Origin: Streptomyces profundus
GTDB taxonomy: Bacteria > Actinomycetota > Actinomycetes > Streptomycetales > Streptomycetaceae
Assembly: GCF_020740535.1 (NCBI RefSeq)
Contig: NZ_CP082362.1
Span: 682,001-746,000 of the forward strand
Length of the DNA: 64,000 nucleotides
Direction: 5' to 3'
This document shows positions 8,127 through 17,173 of the stretch, piece by piece; the first letter of the stretch is position 1; each line of letters begins with the position of its first letter. The position numbers and the translations under genes are program-made. The notes beneath the pieces were generated by a model. The model made no database searches, was not told where the DNA came from, and saw only the letters and a program-made list of their open reading frames with translations.

Positions 8127-8678
8127 ATGCGTCTTCGTTCCACGCTTTCCGTACTCGCCATCGCCGGCGCCTCGTTCCTCGCCGTTCCCGGCGTGAGCGC
8201 GGCGGCGGAAGCCGAGGCGCCGGCCGCCGCGTCGGCACCGGTGGCCGGCCAGGAGGTCGCGCCGCTGGTCACCAAGATCACGCACGCGCAGGCGACCGCG
8301 CGCTTCTCCTCGTCCGGCATCACCTGGTCGTCCTCCGGCGGCTGTTCCGACCGCGACGTTCCGACGTGCACCTCGTTCGAACAGCTCAACCTTGAGTCCG
8401 CCCAGGGCGCGCAGACCCTGAAGTCGGCCAGTGGCTGCGCGCTGAACGTGACCGGTGGCACCGAGACCGGGCACGCCGGTGGCACCTACAGCCACTGGAA
8501 CGGCTACAAGCTGGACTTCGGGCTCAACAGCTGCCTCAACTCGTACATCACCGGCGCCTTCACCTACATAGGTGAGCGGGGCGACGGCGCGGCGCTCTAC
8601 GAGTCGGCGTCCGGCAACGTCTACGCCCGCGAGGGCAACCACTGGGACGTCACCTACTACAACTGCGGCGGCTGCTGA
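8127..8678 (+). CDS. Secreted M15/LAS-type peptidase-like protein
   Basis: This protein has 183 residues with a Sec signal peptide (LSVLAIAGASFLAVPGVSAAAEA). An AGGAGG site precedes the ATG. The mature part has HxxxxxxD in SHWNGYKLD and ExxH in EGNHWD, the spacing used by zinc peptidases of the M15 (D-Ala-D-Ala carboxypeptidase/Hedgehog, LAS) fold. Several cysteines (including YNCGGC at the very C-terminus) suggest disulfides in the exported protein. A cell-wall peptide or D,D-peptidase role is plausible but not shown. It is a single-gene unit ended by the hairpin at 8694. Confidence 0.7.
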   Translation: MRLRSTLSVLAIAGASFLAVPGVSAAAEAEAPAAASAPVAGQEVAPLVTKITHAQATARFSSSGITWSSSGGCSDRDVPTCTSFEQLNLESAQGAQTLKSASGCALNVTGGTETGHAGGTYSHWNGYKLDFGLNSCLNSYITGAFTYIGERGDGAALYESASGNVYAREGNHWDVTYYNCGGC

Positions 8679-8693
8679 GCCGTCGCCTCGACG

Positions 8694-8727
8694 GGTCCGG
8701 CCGGCGGTGCGCGCCGCCGGCCGGGCC
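8694..8727 (+). terminator. Rho-independent-like terminator
   Basis: A 14-bp stem with one G-T pair (GGTCCGGCCGGCGG and complement) around a TGCGCG loop. A run of five T follows about 11 bases later. It lies 15 bases after the stop of the M15-like gene. Confidence 0.8.
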
Positions 8728-8786
8728 CCGGGACGCGGTTTTTCCTATCGCACGCCTCCCACGTGTGGCGGGGTCGGCGGGTCAGG

Positions 8787-9833
8787 ATGCGCTCTGTGCC
8801 TGACTTCGTGACCGGCCAGTGGCCGCTGGGCTGGAGCGTCGCCCTCTTTCTCGCCGCCGGCCTTCTCACCGTGCTGGGCAGCGTCCGGCTGGCGACGCTC
8901 GGCGATGTGCTGGCGGACCGGACCGGTTGGGGGGAGGCGCTCTTCGGTGCGGTCTTCTTCGGCCTGGTCACCTCGCTCTCCGGCATCGTGATGACGGCCG
9001 TCAGCGCGGCCGACAACCATCCGGATCTGGCGTACTCGAACGCGGTGGGCGGTATCGCGGCGCAGACCCTCGCGGTGGCGGCGGCGGACGCGGTCTACCG
9101 GCGGGTGAATCTGGAGCACGCGGCGGCCTCGTTGCCGAACCTGCTCTTCGGCTGCCTGCTGATCGGCCTGTTGGGGCTGGCGCTGATGGGCGCGTTCAGT
9201 CCCGAGGTGACGGTGCTCGGGGTGCATCCGGTGTCGCCGGTGATGGTGGCGTTCTACTGGGGTGGGCTGCGGCTGATCAGCGACCGGTCCCGGCCGATGT
9301 GGGTGGCGGTGCGCACCAGCGACACGGTGCCCGATCTGCCGCACGCCGAGGGGGCCACGCGGACGCGGCCGACCCGTTTGCTGTGGGCGGAGTTCCTTGG
9401 CATCGCCGCCCTGGTGATGGCGGGTGGCTTCGTGATCGCGCGGGCGGCGGAGACCTTCGTCGCGGTGACCGGGCTGCGCGCCGGCTTTGTCGGCGCGGTG
9501 CTGATGGGGGTGGTGAACGCGCTGCCGGAGACGGTGACGGCGATCGCCGCGGTGCGCAGGGGCGCCGTCACACTGGCGATCGCGGCGGTGATCGGCGGCA
9601 ACTGCCTGGACGCGCTCAATCTGGTGGTGGGCGATGTGGCCTACCGTGGCGGTTCGCTCTTCCACGCGGCGGACGCGGACCAGCTGTTTCTGACGGCCGC
9701 CGCGCTGGTGATGACGACGGTGCTGTTGGGCGGTCTGCTGGTGCGTCAGGAACGCGGATGGCTGCGGCTGGGGTTCGACGGGGTGCTGTTGATCGGGATC
9801 TACGCGGCCACGGTGGCGGTGCTCGCCTTCTGA
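8787..9833 (+). CDS. Sodium/calcium exchanger-type membrane protein
   Basis: This protein has 348 residues and about ten hydrophobic segments in two related halves, as in the CaCA (cation/Ca2+ antiporter) superfamily. The first half carries VTSLSGIVMTAVSAADNHPDLAYSNAVGG and the second VNALPETVTAIAAVRRG...AAVIGGNCLDALNL. These occupy the places of the alpha-1 and alpha-2 repeats (GxxxPE and GN/S-N) that form the ion path. The alpha-1 repeat lacks the usual acidic PE, so ion selectivity may differ. The ATG at 8787 puts the first helix at the N-terminus; an alternative start lies eight codons upstream. It converges with the laccase gene and the two share a strong hairpin. Confidence 0.78.
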   Translation: MRSVPDFVTGQWPLGWSVALFLAAGLLTVLGSVRLATLGDVLADRTGWGEALFGAVFFGLVTSLSGIVMTAVSAADNHPDLAYSNAVGGIAAQTLAVAAADAVYRRVNLEHAAASLPNLLFGCLLIGLLGLALMGAFSPEVTVLGVHPVSPVMVAFYWGGLRLISDRSRPMWVAVRTSDTVPDLPHAEGATRTRPTRLLWAEFLGIAALVMAGGFVIARAAETFVAVTGLRAGFVGAVLMGVVNALPETVTAIAAVRRGAVTLAIAAVIGGNCLDALNLVVGDVAYRGGSLFHAADADQLFLTAAALVMTTVLLGGLLVRQERGWLRLGFDGVLLIGIYAATVAVLAF

Positions 9834-9871
9834 GGCCGGGATCGCCGGGATCGCCGGGGTCGGGGGGAGGG

Positions 9872-9920
9872 CGTCTTCTGACCCGGCCGCCCTGGCACGG
9901 TCCTGCCGGGTCAGAAGACG
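9872..9920. terminator. Convergent terminator between exchanger and laccase genes
   Basis: A perfect 16-bp stem (CGTCTTCTGACCCGGC and its complement) closes a 17-base loop, with TTTT directly after on the plus strand. The position between two converging stops suggests it serves both. Confidence 0.85.
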
Positions 9921-9972
9921 TTTTCCGGCCGCGCACGCGTCGCCCGTTCCGGGTCGACGCGCGGGACCCGGT

Positions 9973-10980
9973 CTAGTGGTGCGCCGCTCCGGCCGGGTTG
10001 CCGGCGGAGCCGGTGCCGTGGTGGCCCGGGTCGCCCGGGGCTTCTCCGTCGGCGTCGGTGACGATCAGCATGCCGCCCATGCCCATGTCGGAGTGGCTCT
10101 GCACATGGCAGTGGTACATCCAGTGGCCCGGGCCCACGCCCTCGCCGGCGATCACCTGGAAGCCGAAGGAGTCGGCGGGGCCGCAGATCTTGTTGTCGAT
10201 GATCCGGCTGGGGTCGTTCTCGCTCTCCAGCAGCCCGGTGCGGTTGTCCGCCCAGCGATGACCGTGCAGGTGGAAGGTGTGGTAGAACTCGCCGTGCGTG
10301 ATCATGATGATCTCGACGCGTTCGCCCAGCGCGGCCTCGAAGTCGGGCCCCACGGGCAGGTTGTTGACGGTCATGTCGTTGAAGACGATGGTGAACTGCT
10401 TGTCCGGCAGGACGTCGTCGGCGCGGCGGACCACCAGGCCGCCGTAGAGGCCCATCTGGAGACCGGCGGTGCCGTGTTCGGTGCCGACGATGTGGTCGTG
10501 GTAGTGCCAGTAGCCGGCGCTGCCGGGGATCAGGGTGCCGTCGTCGCGGACCCCGGGGGCGTGGGTGGTCCAGGTGTAGACGCGGCTCTCGCCGGGTGCG
10601 ACGGTGCTGTTGGAGTGCGCGGTGCCGTCGTTCTCGATGGTGTAGTCCACGCCGTGGACATGGAGGCTGACCTCGACGTCCATGGTGTTGACGAGCTCGA
10701 TCTCGTAGGTGTCGCCCTCGGTCATCTCCAACAGCGGGCCGGGGATGGTGGCTTCGCCGGGTGCCAGGCCGTAGCCGGCCTGGCCGTCGGAGATCTCCTC
10801 GGCGTAGAGCGTGATGGTGTGCACTTCGCTGGTGGTGGGCTGGCCCGGGTTCGCGGTGGGCTGGCCTGCCGCGCGGCCTGAGGTCAGCCCCACGGCTCCG
10901 GCGGCGATACCAGCCGGGGCCAATGCTGCGACTGCCGCGCCACTGGTGAACTTGCGCCGGGAGAAGCCTGGTCGCTTCAT
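9973..10980 (-). CDS. Two-domain small laccase (multicopper oxidase), Tat-exported
   Basis: This protein has 335 residues. A Tat signal with twin arginines (SRRKF, R8-R9) and an Ala-rich h-region precedes two cupredoxin domains. Copper ligands are clear: HVHG (H107, H109), WHYHDH (H159, H161, H163), HTFHLHGH (H234, H237, H239) and [12 protein letters not shown] (H290, C291, H292, H296, M301). This supplies the T1 site and the trinuclear site shared between subunits, as in the trimeric Streptomyces small laccase. It oxidises phenolics at the expense of O2 outside the cell. The C-terminal tail is His/Gly-rich. It is divergent from the sorbosone-dehydrogenase gene, with 185 bases between. Confidence 0.95.
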   Translation of the reverse strand: MKRPGFSRRKFTSGAAVAALAPAGIAAGAVGLTSGRAAGQPTANPGQPTTSEVHTITLYAEEISDGQAGYGLAPGEATIPGPLLEMTEGDTYEIELVNTMDVEVSLHVHGVDYTIENDGTAHSNSTVAPGESRVYTWTTHAPGVRDDGTLIPGSAGYWHYHDHIVGTEHGTAGLQMGLYGGLVVRRADDVLPDKQFTIVFNDMTVNNLPVGPDFEAALGERVEIIMITHGEFYHTFHLHGHRWADNRTGLLESENDPSRIIDNKICGPADSFGFQVIAGEGVGPGHWMYHCHVQSHSDMGMGGMLIVTDADGEAPGDPGHHGTGSAGNPAGAAHH

Positions 10981-11074
10981 AGTGCCGAGCCTTCCTCACT
11001 CGTCGTGCAACGACTCCGATGGCGCCTCATGGTATGAGCACGACAATAGTTTGCCCACCCTCAGGACAAAGTTT

Positions 11075-11116
11075 CCTCTTTTACGGTCATAGCCATTGGC
11101 GGCTCAGCAAAAGAGG
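11075..11116. promoter_or_regulatory. Inverted octamer in laccase/dehydrogenase divergent region
   Basis: CCTCTTTT at 11075-11082 and its complement AAAAGAGG at 11109-11116 flank 26 bases in an unusually AT-rich patch between the two divergent genes. It is a possible regulator site or promoter neighbourhood; weak evidence. Confidence 0.35.
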
Positions 11117-11165
11117 TCTAGCTTCCTGGGCGTTGCTGCAGTCACCCGAGAGGGGCGGGCGAGCC

Positions 11166-13586
11166 ATGGGTCGCAAGCCATATGTCTTCGCACTTGCTGC
11201 CACCCTGTCGATCGCGCTGCTGGGCGTCAGCCCGGCGGCCTCAGGAAACGAGGAGGGAACCCGAGATCCGGCCGGGCCGCCCGGTGTCGCCGCCGACGCG
11301 CAGGTGCTGGTCTTCCACGCGGCGGACGCGCCGGCCGAGCGCACCGAGGCGGCCGTCGAAGCCGTCCAGGCCATCGGGGCCGAGGGTCCCGCCGAGGAAC
11401 AGTTCGATGTCCAGGCGACGGACGACCCGGCCGTCTTCGACGGCGAGGGGCTCCTCGCCTTCAACGCCGTGGTCTTCCTCGCCGCCGACGGGGCGGTGCT
11501 CGACGACGGTCAGGAGGCGGCGCTCCAGACGTATGTGCGGGCCGGCGGCGGCTTCCTCGGCGTGCACGACGCGGCGCTCGCCCAGCCCGAGTCGTCCTGG
11601 TTCACCGGCCTGATCGGCTCCCGTCCCGGGGACGGCGGCCCGGGCGAGGCCCAGGACGCGGTGGTCGAGGTCGGCGACCAGGTGCATCCGGCGACGGCGG
11701 GGCTCCCGCTGGAGTGGGAGCGCTCGGACGTCTGGCTCAACTGGGACGAGAACCCCAGCGGCGAGGTGCACACCGTCGCGCGGGTGCGGGAGAGCACCTA
11801 CGATCCGGGCGCCGGCGCCCTCGGGTGGGATCATCCGATCTCCTGGTGCCGCGACTACGACGGCGGGCGTTCGTTCTACACCGGGATGGGCGGCACCACC
11901 GAGAGCTTCGCCGAGGACGCGTTCCGCGCCCATCTGCGCGGGGCCCTGCTGTGGACCGGCGGGCTGACCCGCGCGGACTGCCAGGCCACCATCACCGACA
12001 ACTACGTCGCCGAGCGGATCACCGAGCCCAACCAGCCCGAGCAGCTCGACCAGATCGGCGAGCCGCACGGCCTGGACATCGCCGACGACGGGCGGGTGTT
12101 CTACATCGGCAGGGCCGGCGAGTGGTCGGGCGCCGAGGTGGTCACCGACTGGGAGGACCCGGCGATCGGGCTCGGCCAGGGCACGCTGCACGTCTACGAC
12201 CCGGCGACCGAGGAGGTCAGCCTCGCGGCCAACCTTGAGGTCTTCGGCAACAAGGGCGGCGGCGACGAACTGACCAAGACCGAGGAGGGGTTGCTGGGCA
12301 TCGCCCTGGACCCGGACTTCGCCGAGAACCAGTGGATCTACCTCTACTGGATGCCGCACGACACCATCGACCGGGAGGACCGGATCGGCGAGCGGCGCGT
12401 CTCGCGCTTCACCTTCGACGAGACCTCGGGCGAGCTCGACCTCGCCTCCGAGGTGGGGGTGCTCAGCTGGGAGGCGCAGATCCACAGCTGCTGCCACGCG
12501 GGCGGCGGCCTGGACTTCGACTCGGACGGCAACCTCTACATCGCCACCGGGGACAACAACTCCTCGGGCTTCAGCGACGGTTACTCGGGCAACAACCCGG
12601 AGCCCGCCTACGCAGGCGTCTCCTTCGCCGACGCCCGCCGCACCTCGGGCAACACCAACAACCTCAACGGCAAGATCCTGCGCATCCACCCGGAGGCCGA
12701 CGGAAGTTACACCATTCCCGAGGGCAACCTCTTCACCGGGGACGAGGAGGGCGGCGGCAAGACCAGGGCCGAGATCTATGTGATGGGCGTGCGCAACCCC
12801 ACGCGGGTGGCGGTCGACCCGGCGACCGACTGGCTCTACACCGGCTGGGTCGGCCCCGACGCCGGATCGCCCAGCACCACCTGGGGCCCGGCCAAGTACG
12901 ACACCTTCGCCGTCATCACCGAGGCCGGCAACCGGGGTTGGCCGTACTGCATGGGCAACAACCAGCCCTACCGGGACCGCAACCTGCCCGACCCGTCGCT
13001 GCCGCTGGACTGGTACGACTGCGACAACCCCGTCAACGAGTCCCCGCACAACGACGGCCTGGTCGAACTGCCGCCGGTCACCGCGAACAACATCTGGTAC
13101 TCGCCGCAGGGCGGTGCCCCCGACTACCCGCGCGACGAGAACGGCGTCCCCAGCTACGAGGCGGGCGACGAGACGTTCCTGCTGCCCTGGCTCACCGGCG
13201 GCGGGCAGGCCACGATGAGCGGCCCGCTCTACCGCTACGACGCGTCCACGGCCTCCGATGTCGCCTGGCCCGCCTACTGGGAGGGCAAGTGGTTCGTGGG
13301 CGACCACTACGACGCCGACCAGCCCCGGCACGCCGTGGTGATGGACCCGGACAAGGCGGGCAGCGGCGGGCTGCCGGTGCACGCCGAGGACCTCGACCAG
13401 ATCATCCCGGCCGGTGAGGGCGGCATCCGCAACCTGATGGACTGGAAGTTCGCGCCCGACGGCTCGCTCTACGTCCTCGACTACGGGCGCGGCTTCTTCA
13501 ACCTGACCGACGAGTCCGCGCTCTGGCGGATCACCTACCAGGGCGGCCAGGCGACGCCCTCACCCGAGCAGCCGGCCATCCGCTAG
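11166..13586 (+). CDS. Secreted ThuA-like domain plus PQQ-dependent sugar (sorbosone) dehydrogenase
   Basis: This protein has 806 residues with a Sec signal at 1-28. Residues about 40-270 form a ThuA-like (class I amidotransferase-fold) domain: VLVFHAAD, YVRAGGGFLGVHDA and SFYTGMGGTTESF. Residues about 290-800 form a six-bladed glucose/sorbosone dehydrogenase propeller: GEPHGLDIADDGRVFYIGRAGE, EGLLGIALDPDF, HAGGGLDFDSDGNLYIATGDN and YVMGVRNPTR. Such proteins are exported and oxidise sugars with PQQ or a similar acceptor. The ATG at 11166 was chosen because the signal follows at once; an upstream in-frame start adds non-homologous residues. The cupredoxin 51 bases downstream is probably in the same operon. 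Confidence 0.88.
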   Translation: MGRKPYVFALAATLSIALLGVSPAASGNEEGTRDPAGPPGVAADAQVLVFHAADAPAERTEAAVEAVQAIGAEGPAEEQFDVQATDDPAVFDGEGLLAFNAVVFLAADGAVLDDGQEAALQTYVRAGGGFLGVHDAALAQPESSWFTGLIGSRPGDGGPGEAQDAVVEVGDQVHPATAGLPLEWERSDVWLNWDENPSGEVHTVARVRESTYDPGAGALGWDHPISWCRDYDGGRSFYTGMGGTTESFAEDAFRAHLRGALLWTGGLTRADCQATITDNYVAERITEPNQPEQLDQIGEPHGLDIADDGRVFYIGRAGEWSGAEVVTDWEDPAIGLGQGTLHVYDPATEEVSLAANLEVFGNKGGGDELTKTEEGLLGIALDPDFAENQWIYLYWMPHDTIDREDRIGERRVSRFTFDETSGELDLASEVGVLSWEAQIHSCCHAGGGLDFDSDGNLYIATGDNNSSGFSDGYSGNNPEPAYAGVSFADARRTSGNTNNLNGKILRIHPEADGSYTIPEGNLFTGDEEGGGKTRAEIYVMGVRNPTRVAVDPATDWLYTGWVGPDAGSPSTTWGPAKYDTFAVITEAGNRGWPYCMGNNQPYRDRNLPDPSLPLDWYDCDNPVNESPHNDGLVELPPVTANNIWYSPQGGAPDYPRDENGVPSYEAGDETFLLPWLTGGGQATMSGPLYRYDASTASDVAWPAYWEGKWFVGDHYDADQPRHAVVMDPDKAGSGGLPVHAEDLDQIIPAGEGGIRNLMDWKFAPDGSLYVLDYGRGFFNLTDESALWRITYQGGQATPSPEQPAIR

Positions 13587-13637
13587 CGGCCACCCCCCAC
13601 AGCGGGACCACACCCCCACAGCAGGAGGTAAGGAACG

Positions 13638-14768
13638 ATGACGCAGCAGAGCGCTCTCGGGGACGATCCCCAGGAGCGACGCACGCCCCGGCGCCGCTGG
13701 CGGCCGTTGGCGGTGGCGGTGAGCCTGTCGCTGGCCGCGGTCGGCCTGGCCGCGCTGCCCACCGCGCAGGCCCAACAGTCCACGTCCGCCGCCGCCGTCA
13801 CCCCCGCCGACGAGCCGGAGCCGGACCCGGAGCCGACCGAACAGGTGCTGACCTGGACGGCGGACAACGATCTGGACAGCTACGAGACCGCGCCGGTCGA
13901 GGCCGTGGCCGGGCCGGCGACGCTGGTCTTCGAGAACAGCGTGGACACCGGCAACACCACCGGGATGGCGCACACCCTCACCTTCGACGTCTCCAACTCG
14001 CAGTACAACAACGACGTCCGGGTGAACATCCTGGCCAACCCGAACGACGCCAGGGGCGGCCTGCACGAGATCGACGTGGAGCTGACCCCGGGCACCTACC
14101 GCTACTTCTGCACCATCCCGGGGCATCTCGCCATGCAGGGCACCCTGGTGGTCACCGACGGCGACGGCGGGGGCGGCGAGGACGACACCACCCCGCCGGA
14201 GGTCACCGCCACCGTGGAAGGTGAGCAGAACGAGGACGGCGCCTATCTCGGCAGCGCCACCGTGGAGTTGACGGCCACGGACGACGACTCCGGCGTGGAG
14301 AGCATCGACTACGCGGTCGGCGCCACGGCGTTCGCCCCGTACGAGGAGCCCTTCGTGCTGGACACCCCGGGCTCGCACCGGGTCACCTACCGGGCCACCG
14401 ACGTGGCCGGGAACGTGTCCACCAGCGAGAGCCTCACGGTCGAGGTCGTCGAGGCGCCGGGCGGCGAGGACGACACCACCCCGCCCGAGGTGGTCGCCAC
14501 GGTGGCGGGCGAACAGGACGCGGACGACGCCTATGTCGACATGGCGACCGTGACGCTGGAGGCCACGGACGACGGCTCCGGCGTGGACACCGTCGAGTAC
14601 GCCCTGGACGGCGAGGAGTTCGTGGCGTACGCGGCGCCGTTCATGGTGCACGACCTCGGCGAGCAGACGGTGACCTTCCGGGCCACCGACGTCGCGGGCA
14701 ACGTCTCGGCGGACGAGACGGTGACGTTCACCGTCGTCGCCGGCGAGGGCCCCGTGCACCACCACTGA
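13638..14768 (+). CDS. Secreted cupredoxin with two Ig-like/OmpL47-type repeats and C-terminal His tail
   Basis: This protein has 376 residues with a strong GGAGGTAAGGA ribosome site and a Sec signal (about 1-47). Residues 60-170 are a cupredoxin: the upstream His is in GMAHTLTF, and the loop YFCTIPGHLAMQG gives Cys-His-Met for a type 1 copper site. Two consecutive repeats of about 95 residues follow, each starting DDTTPPEV and ending YRATDVAGNVS-like, resembling bacterial Ig-like/OmpL47 beta domains. The protein ends in PVHHH. Repeat linkers are Gly/Asp-rich. Lying behind the dehydrogenase and opposite the laccase, it may be an extracellular electron carrier; this is inference. Confidence 0.85.
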   Translation: MTQQSALGDDPQERRTPRRRWRPLAVAVSLSLAAVGLAALPTAQAQQSTSAAAVTPADEPEPDPEPTEQVLTWTADNDLDSYETAPVEAVAGPATLVFENSVDTGNTTGMAHTLTFDVSNSQYNNDVRVNILANPNDARGGLHEIDVELTPGTYRYFCTIPGHLAMQGTLVVTDGDGGGGEDDTTPPEVTATVEGEQNEDGAYLGSATVELTATDDDSGVESIDYAVGATAFAPYEEPFVLDTPGSHRVTYRATDVAGNVSTSESLTVEVVEAPGGEDDTTPPEVVATVAGEQDADDAYVDMATVTLEATDDGSGVDTVEYALDGEEFVAYAAPFMVHDLGEQTVTFRATDVAGNVSADETVTFTVVAGEGPVHHH

Positions 14769-14819
14769 GCACCACCGAGGCACACCGAGCACCCCCCACA
14801 GGAAACCCCCCACACCGGA

Positions 14820-14843
14820 GGGCCCACCGCCAGCGGTGGGCCC
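14820..14843. terminator. Convergent terminator after cupredoxin gene
   Basis: A perfect 10-bp stem (GGGCCCACCG and complement) with a CCAG loop lies between the converging cupredoxin and PHP-hydrolase stops. Confidence 0.85.
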
Positions 14844-14858
14844 TTCGCGTGCGGCGGG

Positions 14859-16076
14859 TCACTGGGCCAGCGCGACGACCTCGTTCTCGTGGCTCTCCAG
14901 CCGGTGCGGCCCGGCCATCGCCGGCAGCGTCGCGCGGTCCCCGTGCACCACCTGGCGGCTGCCGTCCGGGCGCACCAGTGCGGTGCCCTCCGCGTCCAGG
15001 GCCAGCAGCTCGTCCCCCAGCCGCAGCAGCAGCGGCGCCCGCGGCCCGGCCGAGACGGCGACCCGTCCGGCGGCCAGCGCCGCCAGCACGCTCGCCGGGC
15101 TCGGGTCGGCGGCCAGCACCCAGGTGGTGGGGCGCCCCGGCAACGCGTCGTCGCCCAGCCGGTGGAAGTCGCTGCCGCCCAGCGCGATCACATCGGGACG
15201 CCAGGCCCCGGCCCAGGCCAGCGGCGCGCCCCAGCGGCGGTCGGGCCATCCGGAGTGCCAGACCTCGACATGGCGGGGCCGTTCGGTGAGCGGGTTGCGC
15301 CAGGCACAGTCCGTGCCCACCGGATGGTTGATGGAGAGCAGCCCGCCGTGCTCCGTGGCGTGTGCCAGCCAACGGTCCGGCGGCTGGCGGAAGTCGACCC
15401 AGCCGACGTCGCCGAGCACGTTGGCGTGCCCGGTGTCCGTGGTGACCTCCTGCCCCGGCAGCAGGGTGAGCCCGTAGCGGGCGCCGACGGACGGGAGTTC
15501 GGGGTGGTGGCTGACCGTGTTGTGGTCGGTGACGGCGAGGAAGTCCAGGCCCTGGCCCGAGGCCAGCGCCGCCAGCTCGGCGGGCGTCAGCGCCCCGTCG
15601 CTGTGCACGGTGTGGCTGTGACAGTCCCCGGCCAGCCAGCTGAGCCCGTCGACCTCGGGCAGCGGACGCCGCGCCGGCCGCTCGGGCGGCGGCGGCGCGG
15701 CCGGCGTGGCCGGCGCCTCGGGCGCGCGGCCCGTGGTGGTGATCCGCACCTGGTACTCAAGGCCGGTGGGCGGCACCCGGTGCAGCCGCAGCAGCACCGC
15801 CCACTCCCCCGGCTCCGGCTCCCCCGGCAGATAGCCGGGCGTGGCCCACCCGGTGGTGATCGTGTAGTGGTCGCGCGCGCCGCCGGACCAGCCCCGGAAG
15901 CCGTTCGGCCCCGCGCAGCCCAGGTCCAGCACGCCGGCCGCCCGTTCGAAGGACAGCTCGACGGTGATCGCAGCCGTGGCGCGCGGCACCTCGAACGCCA
16001 GCGCGCGCAGCGGCTGTTCCAGCCGGTCGGCGAGGGTCCAGCGGCCCTTGTGCACCAGGTCGCTGGCCGGGCTCAT
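14859..16076 (-). CDS. PHP-domain metallohydrolase, CehA/McbA family
   Basis: This protein has 405 residues. Residues 1-140 form a beta-rich N-terminal domain. The PHP core follows from about 150: GDCHSHTVHSDG (HxH metal pair), FLAVTDHNT, LSINHP and GSDFHRLGD, which supply the metal ligands of a di- or trinuclear phosphoesterase site. CehA/McbA relatives hydrolyse esters or carbamates, and other PHP proteins hydrolyse phosphoesters. It is the last gene of an ABC importer operon: its ATG overlaps the ATPase stop by ATGA. That is the place where ugp-type operons keep a glycerophosphodiesterase, so a role on the imported substrate is likely. Confidence 0.85.
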   Translation of the reverse strand: MSPASDLVHKGRWTLADRLEQPLRALAFEVPRATAAITVELSFERAAGVLDLGCAGPNGFRGWSGGARDHYTITTGWATPGYLPGEPEPGEWAVLLRLHRVPPTGLEYQVRITTTGRAPEAPATPAAPPPPERPARRPLPEVDGLSWLAGDCHSHTVHSDGALTPAELAALASGQGLDFLAVTDHNTVSHHPELPSVGARYGLTLLPGQEVTTDTGHANVLGDVGWVDFRQPPDRWLAHATEHGGLLSINHPVGTDCAWRNPLTERPRHVEVWHSGWPDRRWGAPLAWAGAWRPDVIALGGSDFHRLGDDALPGRPTTWVLAADPSPASVLAALAAGRVAVSAGPRAPLLLRLGDELLALDAEGTALVRPDGSRQVVHGDRATLPAMAGPHRLESHENEVVALAQ

Positions 16077-17173
16077 GACGTCTCCGTTCCGCGCTCACCG
16101 GGATGGTCGGTGGGGGTGAGCAGCTCGCCCTCACGGTAGACCAGGGCGCGGTCCCGCCGGGGCAGCGCCCAGCCGCGCTCACCCGGCGTGATCGGGACGT
16201 CCTCGTCCACCACCGTCTGCACCACGCCCGCCGAGCCCTCCAGGGTGACCAGTTGGGCGCTGCCCAGGTTCTCCACCACGCGCACCTCGCCGGCGAGCGC
16301 CCCGTCCACCGGGGCGGGGTGGTACGTCAGATACTCGGGCCTGATGCCGTAGGTGAGTTCACCGTCGCCCGTCAGGTCGAGCCCCTCGGGGGTGGGCAGC
16401 GGCACCTCGGCGACCACGACCGCGCCGTCCTGGGCGATGCCGGGCAGCAGGTTCATCGGCGTGGAGCCGATGAAGGACGCCACGAAGGTGTTGGCCGGAC
16501 GCCGGAACACCTCGGCGGGCGTGCCGAGTTGACGTATCCGGCCGTGTTCCATGACGGCGATCCGGTCGGCCATCGCGAGGGCCTCGGCCTGGTCGTGGGT
16601 GACGAAGACGGTGGTGACGCCGAGTTCGCGCTGGAGCCGCTTGAGGAAGGTGCGGGCCTCCAGGCGCATCCGGGCGTCCAGGTTGGAGAGCGGCTCGTCG
16701 AAGAGGAACGCCCTGGGGTGGCAGGCCATCGCCCTGGCCAGCGCCACGCGTTGCTGCTGCCCGCCGGAGAGCTGGTCGGGGCGGCGGGCGAGCAGCTCGG
16801 AGAGGCCGAGCTCGGCCGCGGTCTCCGCCGCCTTCTCGCGGCGCTCCCCGCCGGGCACCTTCCTGATCCGCAGCGGATAGGCGATGTTGTCGGTGACCGT
16901 CATATGCGGGAAGAGCGCGTAGTCCTGGAAGACCATCGCCACATCGCGGCGCCCTGGGGCCAGCGCCGTGACGTCCCTGCCGCCGATCGCCACGCCGCCG
17001 GCGGTGGCCGTCTCCAGGCCGGCGAGGGTGCGCAGCAGGGTGGTCTTGCCGCACCCCGAGGGGCCGAGCAGGGCGAAGAACTCGCCGTCCTCGATGGTCA
17101 GATCGACGGCGTCCAGGGCACGGACGCCGCCGGCGTAGACCTTGGTCAGGGCGGCCAGGGTGATATCGGCCAT
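16073..17173 (-). CDS. Sugar-type ABC transporter ATP-binding protein (MalK/UgpC-like)
   Basis: This protein has 366 residues. Walker A is GPSGCGKTT, Q-loop VFQDYALFPHMTV, signature LSGGQQQR, Walker B AFLFDEPLSNLD and H-loop VTHDQAEA. The C-terminal 130 residues form the TOBE/OB regulatory domain of CUT1 ATPases (NLLPGIA, IRPEYL). It energises the two permeases encoded just upstream. Its ATG shares one base with the permease stop (TGATG) and its own stop overlaps the PHP gene. A dedicated ATPase contrasts with the second sugar importer in this window, which has none. Confidence 0.95.
   Translation of the reverse strand: MADITLAALTKVYAGGVRALDAVDLTIEDGEFFALLGPSGCGKTTLLRTLAGLETATAGGVAIGGRDVTALAPGRRDVAMVFQDYALFPHMTVTDNIAYPLRIRKVPGGERREKAAETAAELGLSELLARRPDQLSGGQQQRVALARAMACHPRAFLFDEPLSNLDARMRLEARTFLKRLQRELGVTTVFVTHDQAEALAMADRIAVMEHGRIRQLGTPAEVFRRPANTFVASFIGSTPMNLLPGIAQDGAVVVAEVPLPTPEGLDLTGDGELTYGIRPEYLTYHPAPVDGALAGEVRVVENLGSAQLVTLEGSAGVVQTVVDEDVPITPGERGWALPRRDRALVYREGELLTPTDHPGERGTETS

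Noticed and set aside
11019-11165. N-terminal extension of the ThuA/dehydrogenase protein
   Set aside because: It would cross the divergent promoter and place 49 unrelated residues before an otherwise good signal peptide.
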